DNA of 35,950 bases from assembly GCA_028709215.1 (NCBI GenBank), contig JAQVXI010000017.1, positions 1-35,950 on the forward strand, read 5' to 3'. The position numbers and the translations under genes are program-made. Source of the DNA: Bacteroidales bacterium. GTDB lineage: Bacteria; Bacteroidota; Bacteroidia; Bacteroidales; UBA1402. Positions 1 through 7,923 of this stretch are shown here, in pieces. The notes under the pieces were generated by a model that had not been told where the DNA came from, searched no databases, and saw only the letters and a program-made list of their open reading frames with translations. Numbering within the stretch: position 1 is the stretch's first letter; every line of letters begins with the position of its first letter.

Positions 1-23
1 GATGAGATACTTTTACAAGGTCT

Positions 24-37
24 TTTAATCGATTAAA
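24..37. promoter_or_regulatory. 14-bp perfect palindrome, possible operator
   Basis: TTTAATCGATTAAA is a perfect inverted repeat with a central CG, 38 bases before the fucosidase start codon. Palindromes with an AAnCGnTT-type core are typical of LacI-family operators, so a repressor site for the fucosidase is a reasonable inference. No LacI-type regulator lies in this window, and no clear TAnnTTTG box was found next to it. The palindrome is seen directly; the operator role is a guess. Confidence 0.4.
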
Positions 38-75
38 GCGAGATAGAAAGTTTTACTACAAACATTGAAAAGAAA

Positions 76-1827
76 ATGAAAAGAAATTTTTGGAGACTGT
101 TTTTACTTGCAGCATTGTTAACCATATTGCTGGGATCAAATGCACAAAAACCCGTACTACCGCCTTTCCCAGAGGTTCCTGCCAAGCAACAAATTGACAG
201 TGTTAAAATGGGTGATTGGAGAACGTTCCCCGAAATGAGACTGGATATTCCCATTGCCGATGGCCCATTTGAGCCAACATGGGAATCGATTGAAAAGAAC
301 TACCCCGGTGAGCCCGCCTGGTTACGCGAAGCCAAATTTGGTATTTGGGTTCACTTTGGGCCTCAATCGGCAGGCGAAAGTGGCGACTGGTATGCACGTA
401 ACCTGTACAAGCCCGGTCATTGGGCTTACGAAAATCATTTAAAAAGATATGGTCATCCATCTGAAGTGGGTTACAAGGAAGTGCTTCGCGACTGGAATCC
501 AACCAAGCTCGATCCAGCCATGCTCACCAAAATATATGAAGATGCCGGTGCCCGCTTCTTGATGATTCAAGGTGTTCACCACGACAATTACGATATGTGG
601 AATTCAAAATACCACCAGTGGAACTCGGTGAACATTGGCCCCAAACGTGACTTACTGGGCGAATGGGCCAAAGCGTGCCGTGCCAATAACATGCGCTTTG
701 GTGTAACCTTTCACCACGAGTATACTTGGTGGTGGTGGCAAACCGCTTTTGGCAGCGATTCTGAAGGCGACAGAGCAGGCGTTCCTTACGATGGTCATTT
801 GACCCTTGCCGATGGTAAAGGCAAATGGTGGGAAGGTTACGATCCCCGAAAACTTTACGGAATCGACCTACGCGAATACAATGGCGTATCCAAGGCCGCC
901 GCTTCAGGATGGTCGCCTCCTCCAGCAGGCATTTATTCACAACACTTGGAATATGCAAAATGGTATGCTACCGAATGGGCTTTGCGTATGATGGACGTTG
1001 TGGATCAATACGATCCCGATTTTATTTATACCGATGGTACCGTTCAAGGACCATTTACCGGCAACGGTACAGGAACAGGCATCAAAGCAAACGCAATGCC
1101 TTTGGTAATGGCCGATTTTTACAACCGTACGCTACAACGTCGCGGCGAGGTAAACACCTTCAGCATTGTTAAATTCCGAAAAAAGACCAATGGTACAGTA
1201 AATACCGAAGAACACGGATTACCCTCCGAAATTAAAAATGACCAACCTTGGATTGGCGAAACCCCTGTAGGTGATTGGTTTTATGCCCCCAATTTCACGT
1301 ACGATTCAGGGATGATGATTCGCTATTTGATTGAGGCCATTGCACGCGATGGCAATGTGGCCATTAATATTGCTTACCGTCCTGATGGATCGTTGGATGA
1401 AGGATGTGTAAAAATGTTGAAAGAAGTTGGAATATGGATGCGGAGAAATGGTGAAGCGGTTTATGGTAGCCATGCCTGGAAAATACCAGGAGAAGGTGAA
1501 CTGGTTGATGGGAAACTAAAGAAACTTCCGGGTGGTGCATTGAGAAAGAAACATGCCGATTTCAAGTATAACGCTGATGACATTCGTTTTACGCTCGGTA
1601 AAAATGGTTCACTCTACGCATTTTGCATGAATGTCCCAGAGTCTGGAACTCAGTTGAAAATCAAGTCGCTCGGCAAGAATGTCAAAAACATGGACAAACC
1701 CGTCAAAAGCGTTACGTTGCTAGGACACGAAGGCAAGCTGAAATGGAAACAGGAGGCTGATGGCCTTGCAATTACCTGTCCGATGGAGATGCCTTTTGCC
1801 ACGTCTGTGGTGTTTAAAATTGATTAA
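76..1827 (+). CDS. GH29 family alpha-L-fucosidase, secreted
   Basis: The 583-residue protein should hydrolyse terminal alpha-L-fucose from glycans in the periplasm or at the cell surface. It starts with a signal peptide (about residues 1-24, basic start, leucine-rich core, ending SNAQ). Next comes a GH29 TIM barrel with the family stretch FGIWVHFG (about residue 88), a W-rich segment HHEYTWWWWQ and DFIYTDG, where Asp320 is the likely nucleophile. The C-terminal 100 residues look like the usual beta-sandwich. Length fits the family. An A-rich leader precedes the ATG. It is followed by a strong hairpin and a decayed GH43 gene on the same strand, so the two probably once formed a glycan-use pair. 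The precise linkage specificity cannot be read from sequence. Confidence 0.88.
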   Translation: MKRNFWRLFLLAALLTILLGSNAQKPVLPPFPEVPAKQQIDSVKMGDWRTFPEMRLDIPIADGPFEPTWESIEKNYPGEPAWLREAKFGIWVHFGPQSAGESGDWYARNLYKPGHWAYENHLKRYGHPSEVGYKEVLRDWNPTKLDPAMLTKIYEDAGARFLMIQGVHHDNYDMWNSKYHQWNSVNIGPKRDLLGEWAKACRANNMRFGVTFHHEYTWWWWQTAFGSDSEGDRAGVPYDGHLTLADGKGKWWEGYDPRKLYGIDLREYNGVSKAAASGWSPPPAGIYSQHLEYAKWYATEWALRMMDVVDQYDPDFIYTDGTVQGPFTGNGTGTGIKANAMPLVMADFYNRTLQRRGEVNTFSIVKFRKKTNGTVNTEEHGLPSEIKNDQPWIGETPVGDWFYAPNFTYDSGMMIRYLIEAIARDGNVAINIAYRPDGSLDEGCVKMLKEVGIWMRRNGEAVYGSHAWKIPGEGELVDGKLKKLPGGALRKKHADFKYNADDIRFTLGKNGSLYAFCMNVPESGTQLKIKSLGKNVKNMDKPVKSVTLLGHEGKLKWKQEADGLAITCPMEMPFATSVVFKID

Positions 1828-1831
1828 TTCA

Positions 1832-1867
1832 TTTAAGCTAGGTGCAGAATCAGGCATCTAGCTTAAA
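1832..1867 (+). other. Strong intergenic RNA hairpin
   Basis: Bases 1832-1845 (TTTAAGCTAGGTGC) pair with 1854-1867 (GCATCTAGCTTAAA) through 14 pairs, one of them G-U, closing an 8-base loop. It sits between the fucosidase stop and the GH43 remnant. An A-run follows rather than a T-run, so it is not a standard intrinsic terminator in either direction. It may stabilise the 3' end of the fucosidase mRNA. Confidence 0.6.
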
Positions 1868-1886
1868 TTCAAAAAAATGATCCTTT

Positions 1887-2827
1887 ATGAATCAAACAAT
1901 TGTGATGAAGATTGCTTTTTGGGCTTTTTTTCTAACCGGGGCATTGAGTTCTTCGCAAGCCCAAAATCCCATTATACAAACCAATTACACAGCCGATGCC
2001 GCTTCGCTGGTTCATAAGGATCGTTTCTATATTTATGCCGGACGCGATGAAGCCTCACCAACAGGGGGATGGTACTATATGCGTGAATGGCGGGTCTACT
2101 CATCCGAAGATATGGTAAATTGGACCGATCATGGACCAAAGCTTCGCCCCACCGGCCCATTTTTCGTTGCAAGCGAAAAGCCGTTGATCACTAGCGCCAT
2201 GTCCGTTTCAAAAGGTGGTTTTTCTGAAATTGATCCGACTGTTTTTGTTGATGACGACGGACAGGCATATTTGTATTGGGGCAATGGTACCTGTAAGTAT
2301 GTGAAATTGAATGAAGACATGATAAGCATTTCTGGTGATATTCACGAAGTGAAGTTAGCAAAGTATGGCGAGGCTCCTTGGCTCCAAAAAATCGACAATA
2401 CCTATTACTTGTCTTATTCATCCAACTCGCCTTCTACCATTGAGTATGCAACCGGCCCAAGTGCAACGGGTCCATGGGAGTACAAAAACCGGATTCTCGA
2501 AATTGTAGAAGTGTTTTAGCATTGAATCCGTATAAAAAGACTGAAGCCGAAACCATGGCTTGGTCTGAAGGGGTTAAAGCGACAGACGACAAAGATCTGG
2601 GCGTTTTCATTTCCAGTATTAATAACGGCGATTACATCAAAGTGCGCGATGTGGATTTTGGCAAAGGTACCAAGAATTTTTTTGCTCGAGTGGCCTCCTC
2701 CTCCACAAGCCGCATCGAAATAAAGCTTGACGGGATCGATGGTGCATTAATTGGCACTTGCAACGTGAACAATACAGGAGGTTTGGACAAATGGTCGACC
2801 ATTCATTGCAAAGTAAAAAAGGCTTCG
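1887..2827 (+). pseudogene. Decayed GH43 glycosidase with partial CBM6 (frameshifted, truncated)
   Basis: The remnant starts with a signal peptide (ending SQAQ) and a GH43 beginning (NPIIQTNYTADAASLV, MVNWTDHG). The family's second-blade segment is missing: KLRP joins directly to TGPFF. DPTVFVDDDGQAYLYWGN and EAPWLQK follow, and the frame stops at 2517-2519. Homology resumes in another frame from about 2510 (LNPYKKTEAETMAWSEG, then a CBM6 with NGDYIKVRDVDFGKG). The catalytic propeller lacks the stretch normally lying between TGPWEYK and LNPY. The CBM6 ends at KVKKASL without its usual final strand and aromatic end, exactly where the next gene's 3' end begins. The acidic residues of the GH43 site (Asp in TADA, Asp in IDPT, Glu in EAPW) can still be recognised, but the fold cannot be intact. 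Arabinosidase or xylosidase was the likely ancestral activity. Confidence 0.8.
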
Positions 2828-3550
2828 TTAAACACTCTTCCTCATGGCCACCGCCTTTAAATCGGCTGGCATCTTTTCAATAGCGTATCTCAAGGCAGTA
2901 CGTGGCATAACCTCTTTTTTTGACACCACGTAGTCAAACACCGTTTCCTGATGCTTTTCTCCAGCCACTTTCAATAGCCAACCATAGCCTTTTTGCACCA
3001 AATCATCGTCGTCCAACAATAGAATTTCGGCCAACTCAAATACTTCTTTCAAAAACATACCTTTGCGGGCCGGAATGATCAAACTGACAACAGAGGCTCT
3101 TCGTACCCATCGGTTATCTGACGTTGCCCAACGCTTTAATTCCTTTAAATACTCCGGATACTTCATCAAAAAGGAGCCGACGGTGTGATTACAAAAGGTG
3201 TCGCAATCTGCCCAATTGCGAATATACTGATGGATCCAACGTTCAAAAACATCGAAGTCGTCGGGTGTAAACTGCTTCTCAAGTGATTCAGACCAAATGC
3301 AGGCGATTATGGATTCCTCAAAATAGTCGGACTTCCACAACGATTCACAGAGCTGAAAAACCTCTGCCTTTGAATACCGTTTAACATCTTTCAACGATTC
3401 CTTGGCGATTCGACGCAAATCGGCCGATCGAACGCCGTAAACGTTTGGAGCCTCTCCTTCCTTAAAAAAACGTTGGCTTGACGCCTTATAATTGGCATTT
3501 GAGCTGTCCTTCAGCGCTTGACGCACATGTTCCACAATTGATTCCTTCAT
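2828..3550 (-). CDS. AlkD-like DNA alkylation repair protein
   Basis: The 240-residue all-helical protein belongs to the HEAT-like repeat DNA glycosylases (AlkC/AlkD group) that remove bulky or cationic alkylated bases. Family landmarks are visible: YGVRSADLRRIAKE near the start, NWADCDTFCNHTVG in the centre, then RWVRRASVVSLI and VQKGYGWLLK. Tryptophan and aspartate in NWADCD and the arginines in WVRRA are those expected near the DNA lesion. The ATG at 3550 was preferred to an upstream in-frame TTG at 3574, which lies inside a good -7 box. It is divergent from the thioredoxin gene and its 3' end abuts the broken GH43 gene. Members of this family are common in Bacteroidota; substrate specificity is not determined. 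Confidence 0.88.
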   Translation of the reverse strand: MKESIVEHVRQALKDSSNANYKASSQRFFKEGEAPNVYGVRSADLRRIAKESLKDVKRYSKAEVFQLCESLWKSDYFEESIIACIWSESLEKQFTPDDFDVFERWIHQYIRNWADCDTFCNHTVGSFLMKYPEYLKELKRWATSDNRWVRRASVVSLIIPARKGMFLKEVFELAEILLLDDDDLVQKGYGWLLKVAGEKHQETVFDYVVSKKEVMPRTALRYAIEKMPADLKAVAMRKSV

Positions 3551-3571
3551 CTTGATGCTTGATTGGTATCC

Positions 3572-3579
3572 CAAATGTA
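3572..3579 (-). promoter_or_regulatory. -7 promoter element for the AlkD-like gene
   Basis: On the minus strand this reads TACATTTG, a full match to the Bacteroidota -7 consensus TAnnTTTG, placed 22 bases before the chosen ATG. No TTTG was found at the ideal -33 distance. The element overlaps the upstream TTG, which argues against that codon as a start. Confidence 0.45.
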
Positions 3580-3632
3580 AACAAAAACGACTTTATAACT
3601 GTTTTATTCATCAAACACTTTATATAAATCCG

Positions 3633-4142
3633 ATGAAACACCACCATTTACTATTCGCACTACTCGCCGGTGCCATCCTGGCCGGTTGTTCGGGCAAAAA
3701 TAAAACACCCGAAATTCAGGTCGTTAAATATGAAGCGCTTCAGTCCATATACACACAAAACGACGATGTGCTGTATGTCGTTAATTTTTGGGCAACCTGG
3801 TGTGCCCCTTGTGTCGAGGAGTTGCCGGACTTTATGGAAGTCCATCAAGAAATGGAAACGAATCCTGCATACAAAATGCTTCTTGTTTCACTCGATGAGG
3901 TGGAACAATTGGAATCATCCGTCGTGAAAATGGCCATGGAGATGCAACTGAATGCCGAATTGTACTTATTGGATGACATTACGCGCATGAACCAATGGAT
4001 TCCGGCCATTGATTCATCGTGGTCAGGAACCATCCCTGCTACGTTATTTATAAAAAACGGAAAGAAATTGGAATTTGTATCAAAACCCATGACGAAAGAA
4101 GAATTACGTTCAAAAATCAATCTGTATGAAAACAATCATTAA
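3633..4142 (+). CDS. TlpA/ResA-like thioredoxin-fold lipoprotein
   Basis: The 169-residue protein carries a lipoprotein signal (LAGAILAGC, lipidated Cys19), then a thioredoxin fold with the active site WCAPC (Cys57 and Cys60) in NFWATWCAPCVEEL. TATLFIKNG-like IPATLFIKNGK supplies the cis-proline strand. It is expected to act as a membrane-anchored thiol-disulfide reductase in the periplasm. The ATG at 3633 was chosen because the lipobox follows at once; an in-frame TTG at 3552 would add 27 residues before the signal peptide. Its last 17 bases overlap the next gene, so the two are probably co-translated. The natural electron donor and target are unknown. Confidence 0.86.
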   Translation: MKHHHLLFALLAGAILAGCSGKNKTPEIQVVKYEALQSIYTQNDDVLYVVNFWATWCAPCVEELPDFMEVHQEMETNPAYKMLLVSLDEVEQLESSVVKMAMEMQLNAELYLLDDITRMNQWIPAIDSSWSGTIPATLFIKNGKKLEFVSKPMTKEELRSKINLYENNH

Positions 4143-4731
4143 AACAATTGCAGTAATCGCCTTGCTGATGTCAGCAAATACACTTCTGGCACAAGGATAC
4201 ACCATCGGATCCGAGGCAACCGACTTTAAATTGCCCAACATTGACGGCAAGACGGTTTCGCTTGCCGATTTTCCCGAAGCCAAAGGGTTTATTGTCATCT
4301 TCACGTGCAATCATTGCCCGTATGCCGTTGCATACGAAGACCGCATCATTCAATTGGATAAAACATTCAAACCCCTCGGCTACCCGGTTATTGCCATCAA
4401 TCCAAATGATCCGGAGGTTCAACCCAAGGATAATATGGAACAAATGAAAGTGCGTGCCAAAGAAAAGGGATTTACGTTCCCCTACCTTATGGATCATGGA
4501 CAAGCCATCTATCCACAATACGGTGCAGAAAAAACACCGCATGTTTTTATCCTTCAGAAAGATGGAAGTAAAAACCGGGTTGAATACATCGGTGCCATTG
4601 ACAACAATTACAAAAATGCCGCCGAAGCCACGGAAAAATACGTAGAAAATGCCGTCAATGCACTATTAAAGGGTCAAAAACCGGCAGTCAACAAAACGGT
4701 TGCCATCGGTTGCAGCATCAAGACAAAATAA
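4126..4731 (+). CDS. Peroxiredoxin-like thioredoxin-family protein, exported
   Basis: The 201-residue protein has a signal peptide (about residues 1-23, ending LLAQ) and an AhpC/TSA-type thioredoxin fold. The active-site region is FTCNHCPYA with Cys61 and Cys64, the CxxC variant typical of the PRX_like1 group. TPHVFILQKDG holds the cis-proline strand. It overlaps the 3' end of the TlpA-like lipoprotein gene by 17 bases, so the pair forms a two-gene redox operon acting in the periplasm. The gene ends only 5 bases before the end of a convergent Nudix gene. Whether it reduces peroxides or disulfides cannot be decided from sequence. Confidence 0.84.
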   Translation: MKTIIKTIAVIALLMSANTLLAQGYTIGSEATDFKLPNIDGKTVSLADFPEAKGFIVIFTCNHCPYAVAYEDRIIQLDKTFKPLGYPVIAINPNDPEVQPKDNMEQMKVRAKEKGFTFPYLMDHGQAIYPQYGAEKTPHVFILQKDGSKNRVEYIGAIDNNYKNAAEATEKYVENAVNALLKGQKPAVNKTVAIGCSIKTK

Positions 4732-4736
4732 ATCCA

Positions 4737-5453
4737 TCAGAAGAAAATCTCGGCATCCGGAGCTTTCAGGCGAATCGCTCGATTCATCAACCTGGACTCC
4801 GGATGTTCTATTGCCGAACGCACCACACTTTTGTAGTACACATTGACTTCGTCACTGGCCAAAAAAACATCCAGAGGCATCCATAAGGCTTCCAGAACCT
4901 CCTCTGTATCTTGAACCGCGATCGTCGTAGAAAGTGTTCGTGTTGTACACATGATATACAAATTCGATTCACCGAATTGACCGTTTCGAAAGTGTCCGAT
5001 GTTTACAATGGAATCGCATTCGACACAAACGCCTGTTTCCTCCAGCACTTCACGTACGATTGCCTCTTTGATGGACTCTTTGTTGTCCACATGACCTCCC
5101 GGCAGCTTGTATCCGGGAATATACCGATCACGGATGACCAGGATGTTGCCTTCATTCATAACGATGGCTCCTACCCCCACCAAATAATTCTGTGCAGTTG
5201 GGATAAAAGCAGCTGCCGTCATTTGTTTTACCATGGTAAGTGCTGTATCGTCGCAATGATGGAAAACAAAACCGTTTGCTGACAACACGGGTACAAATGA
5301 GGATTTTTTGATGGGCACTGTAAGCCACAGCAATTGTTTATGGGCATAGTTAAACAGTAGCTCCTGAAGCTCCTTTTCAAAGAGTATATCCACTTCCGGT
5401 AAAGAGGCAATATCCACAACGACACCGCCGTATTTATTTTCTTTTGCAATCAT
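4737..5453 (-). CDS. NUDT6-like Nudix hydrolase
   Basis: The roughly 238-residue cytoplasmic protein has two parts. The N-terminal 90 residues match the small domain found in NUDT6 and plant Nudix proteins (KYGGVVVDI, LTVPIKKSSFVPVLSANGF, FHHCDD). The C-terminal part is a Nudix fold with the complete box GGHVDNKESIKEAIVREVLEETGV, matching GX5EX7REUXEEXGU. It should hydrolyse a nucleoside diphosphate linked to another group; the substrate is not known. The ATG at 5453 lies just before the conserved KYGGV segment. An in-frame TTG at 5495 is possible but lies within a near-consensus -7 box (TACTATTG, 5493-5500). Convergent with the peroxiredoxin-like gene. Confidence 0.85.
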   Translation of the reverse strand: MIAKENKYGGVVVDIASLPEVDILFEKELQELLFNYAHKQLLWLTVPIKKSSFVPVLSANGFVFHHCDDTALTMVKQMTAAAFIPTAQNYLVGVGAIVMNEGNILVIRDRYIPGYKLPGGHVDNKESIKEAIVREVLEETGVCVECDSIVNIGHFRNGQFGESNLYIMCTTRTLSTTIAVQDTEEVLEALWMPLDVFLASDEVNVYYKSVVRSAIEHPESRLMNRAIRLKAPDAEIFF

Positions 5454-5500
5454 ATTATCCCAATCCAAAACGTTCTTTCGAAGATAAATGTGCAATAGTA

Positions 5501-5544
5501 CAAAAAAAAGAACACCCCGCCAAGAATAAATCTTGACGAGGTGT
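5501..5544 (-). terminator. Intrinsic terminator of the SusC/SusD operon
   Basis: On the minus strand, bases 5544-5531 (ACACCTCGTCAAGA) pair with 5525-5512 (TCTTGGCGGGGTGT) as a 14-pair stem with two G-U pairs and a 5-base loop. A TTCTTTTTTTTG run follows at once. It lies 22 bases after the SusD stop codon, so it should end the SusC/SusD transcript before the Nudix gene on the same strand. Confidence 0.88.
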
Positions 5545-5566
5545 CTACTTACGGATAAAATTCAAA

Positions 5567-7903
5567 TCAATAACCCGGATTCTGATAGGCCGCTTTTTCT
5601 TCGGCACTTAACGGCTGGTTGCTCTCATTGGTCAACAATTCCAGGTATGCTGTTGGCCAGGCTTTGAAGGTATGGTATTTTTGGAAACCGCCTTTACCCA
5701 CACCCTTCGCACCAATCGTTCCGCTCTCACCGGTATCATCGGATGGGAATGGAAAATCGACTGTACCAGTTGAGGTCGCTGGAGCGCCCAACATATCCCG
5801 ATAATACACACGATCGTACAAAAGACCGGCATTATGCAAATCTTCGGTGGTCGTCAATTCAAAAATCAACTCACGAGCCCGTTCGTTGTAAATGAAATGA
5901 ATGAATCGACCGGCATCCGAAGTGACCGTAGGAGGATAGTTTTCCTTTTTGGCTTTTGCTGTTCCGGCTGCCCATTCTGTTCCATCCACTTTGATGGCAT
6001 CGTAGGAGTCGGTGGCCACTTCAAACGGGGCAACCCGTTCAGCAGCTGGAATCGTCAATGCTCCGGCCAGAACGGCAGGCTCTTTGCTTGCCAGGATCGG
6101 ATTTCGTTTTTCACCCACATGATACGCAGCACGTTTGCGAATCACATTCAAGTCGGCCATGGCTGCAGGATAATTTCCTTTTCGACCATAGGCTTCGGCA
6201 CGAATCAAATACGTTTCTGCCAAGCGATAAATCGGCGTGTCAAACGATTGGCTACCATTGGCATTGGTGCCGCGTCCACGGGTACGATCCAACCATTTTC
6301 TTGCTCCCATATACCAGGCCGCTTCCGTCAAACCACGGTCAATTCCAAATCCACCGCCGGTACCACCATGCAAACGATAGTAGATCTTACGACCCTCGGC
6401 TGCATAATTGCTGATTACCGGATTGTTTGGGTCTGCAGCGGCTCCGGCTTTGAAACCGGTAATGGCTCCACCACTCATATTGTAGTAACCGGCGTTGCTG
6501 GGACTACCCACAACCCAACGTGCATTGATGATATACGGATGACTCATCAACCACAGTGAATCCACCGGATGATCCTTGGAATTTTCAATGTATACCAATC
6601 CGGTATTTCCAAAGGACATGCGCGTTGCGCCATCAACGACCGCCGGATCACCGGCTGCTTTCATTACGTTGTTGTAATAATAAGCCGTTGGAGCATCCCA
6701 TGCTTTTCCCTTACCATCGGTAGCAGTCACGGTATAATCCGTCAAAAAGCTCTTATAGTACCGGGAATCGTTGGCACGATCGGTATACATGTCGTAGGCC
6801 CAATCGGAAGGCATCAAGGTTGCAAACGGACGACCGTATTCAATGTTGCGCAAGATACCGGCATTCTGATTGGTATGATTGCTGTTGTATACGTGCGTCA
6901 AACTGATGGCACTGGCATCCCCATAACGACCATTGTAGGTTTGTGTGGGTTCGTATTGAGCCGACAGAAGGATTTCTTTTTCGTTGTCACGAGAAAGTGT
7001 ACCGTCATTCAACCACAAGCTACCGAAGTCGGTCGACAAACCGCCATAAGCAGGATTGTTTGCCTTTTTTGCATCAATCGTTAAAGTGGTGTAATAGATC
7101 ACACTGTCCAAATCGGTGGCAACATTGCCTTTGTACAGCATCTTTAGATGCGATTCTGTGCTGTTCTGCCATCCGGAAGCCTGTGCACGTGCCAAATATA
7201 ACTTAGCCAACAAATGCGCAGCAGCCGGTTTGGTCACACGTCCCAACTCGGAAGATGTCTCGGGCAACAAGGTAACGGCTTCACGCAAATCGCGGATCAT
7301 TTGATCGTAAATATCTTCCAAGGATGCTTTTGTAAAGTTGAAATTGCTGGGCATCGAAGAAAAGCTTTTTAAAATCAACGGACAAGCACCTACCGTGTTT
7401 GTCAGCAAAAAATAAGTATATCCGCGCATAAACAAGACCTCACCTTTGCGGGCTTCAATCTTGGTCTGATCGGATGCAGACAAGCGATCGTAGTATTCCA
7501 AAAAGATGTTGCAGGCACTAATGGAAGGATAACAACCTTCTGTAAATTTCTGAGAAGTGGTGACCGCTCCAATCAGGTTATTCACATGAGGGGTAATTCG
7601 GGCACCCACATTCGCTCCGGATGCCCATGCATCACTCGAATAGGTACCGTTGGCAATACGGTCTGCATTGGACCAGGAAAAGACTTCAACGTCGTTTCCG
7701 GAACCAAACAGGTATTCACCCTGATTGTAATCCCCTTTGTATCGTAGGATCTTATAGGTCCCCTTACACAACGACTCCAGCCCTTCAACCGTTTTGTAAT
7801 AGTCGGTTGTGAGCGATGTAACTACTTCCTCTTCCAAAAAGTCTTCACAAGCAGTGAAAGATAAGACCGTAGCAGTTACCAGTAAAATCAAATATTTTTT
7901 CAT
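5567..7903 (-). CDS. RagB/SusD family nutrient-uptake outer membrane lipoprotein
   Basis: The 778-residue protein is the surface glycan-binding partner of the SusC-like transporter upstream. It has a lipoprotein signal (MKKYLILLVTATVLSFTAC, lipidated Cys19) followed by the acidic DFLEEE stretch expected of a surface-exported lipoprotein. SusD landmarks include GEVLFMRGYTYFLLTNTVGACPLIL with the TPR-like helices, and PIYRLAETYLIRAEAYGRKGNYPAAMADLNVIRKRAAY near residue 560-600. FNERARELIFE-like IYNERARELIFE follows. At 778 residues it is longer than most SusD proteins (about 500-650), with extra central loops. It starts 20 bases after the SusC stop, so both are in one operon. The glycan bound is not determined. 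Confidence 0.93.
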   Translation of the reverse strand: MKKYLILLVTATVLSFTACEDFLEEEVVTSLTTDYYKTVEGLESLCKGTYKILRYKGDYNQGEYLFGSGNDVEVFSWSNADRIANGTYSSDAWASGANVGARITPHVNNLIGAVTTSQKFTEGCYPSISACNIFLEYYDRLSASDQTKIEARKGEVLFMRGYTYFLLTNTVGACPLILKSFSSMPSNFNFTKASLEDIYDQMIRDLREAVTLLPETSSELGRVTKPAAAHLLAKLYLARAQASGWQNSTESHLKMLYKGNVATDLDSVIYYTTLTIDAKKANNPAYGGLSTDFGSLWLNDGTLSRDNEKEILLSAQYEPTQTYNGRYGDASAISLTHVYNSNHTNQNAGILRNIEYGRPFATLMPSDWAYDMYTDRANDSRYYKSFLTDYTVTATDGKGKAWDAPTAYYYNNVMKAAGDPAVVDGATRMSFGNTGLVYIENSKDHPVDSLWLMSHPYIINARWVVGSPSNAGYYNMSGGAITGFKAGAAADPNNPVISNYAAEGRKIYYRLHGGTGGGFGIDRGLTEAAWYMGARKWLDRTRGRGTNANGSQSFDTPIYRLAETYLIRAEAYGRKGNYPAAMADLNVIRKRAAYHVGEKRNPILASKEPAVLAGALTIPAAERVAPFEVATDSYDAIKVDGTEWAAGTAKAKKENYPPTVTSDAGRFIHFIYNERARELIFELTTTEDLHNAGLLYDRVYYRDMLGAPATSTGTVDFPFPSDDTGESGTIGAKGVGKGGFQKYHTFKAWPTAYLELLTNESNQPLSAEEKAAYQNPGY

Positions 7904-7923
7904 GACTGTTCAGATTTAACGGT

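Noticed and set aside
2474-2860. Open frame of about 128 codons as an independent gene
   Set aside because: Its readable part is the CBM6 end of the broken GH43 gene, and its last codons run into the antisense of the AlkD-like gene. It has no start signal of its own.
3552-3632. N-terminal extension of the TlpA-like lipoprotein from a TTG
   Set aside because: It would place 27 residues before a perfect lipoprotein signal peptide, so the ATG at 3633 was chosen.
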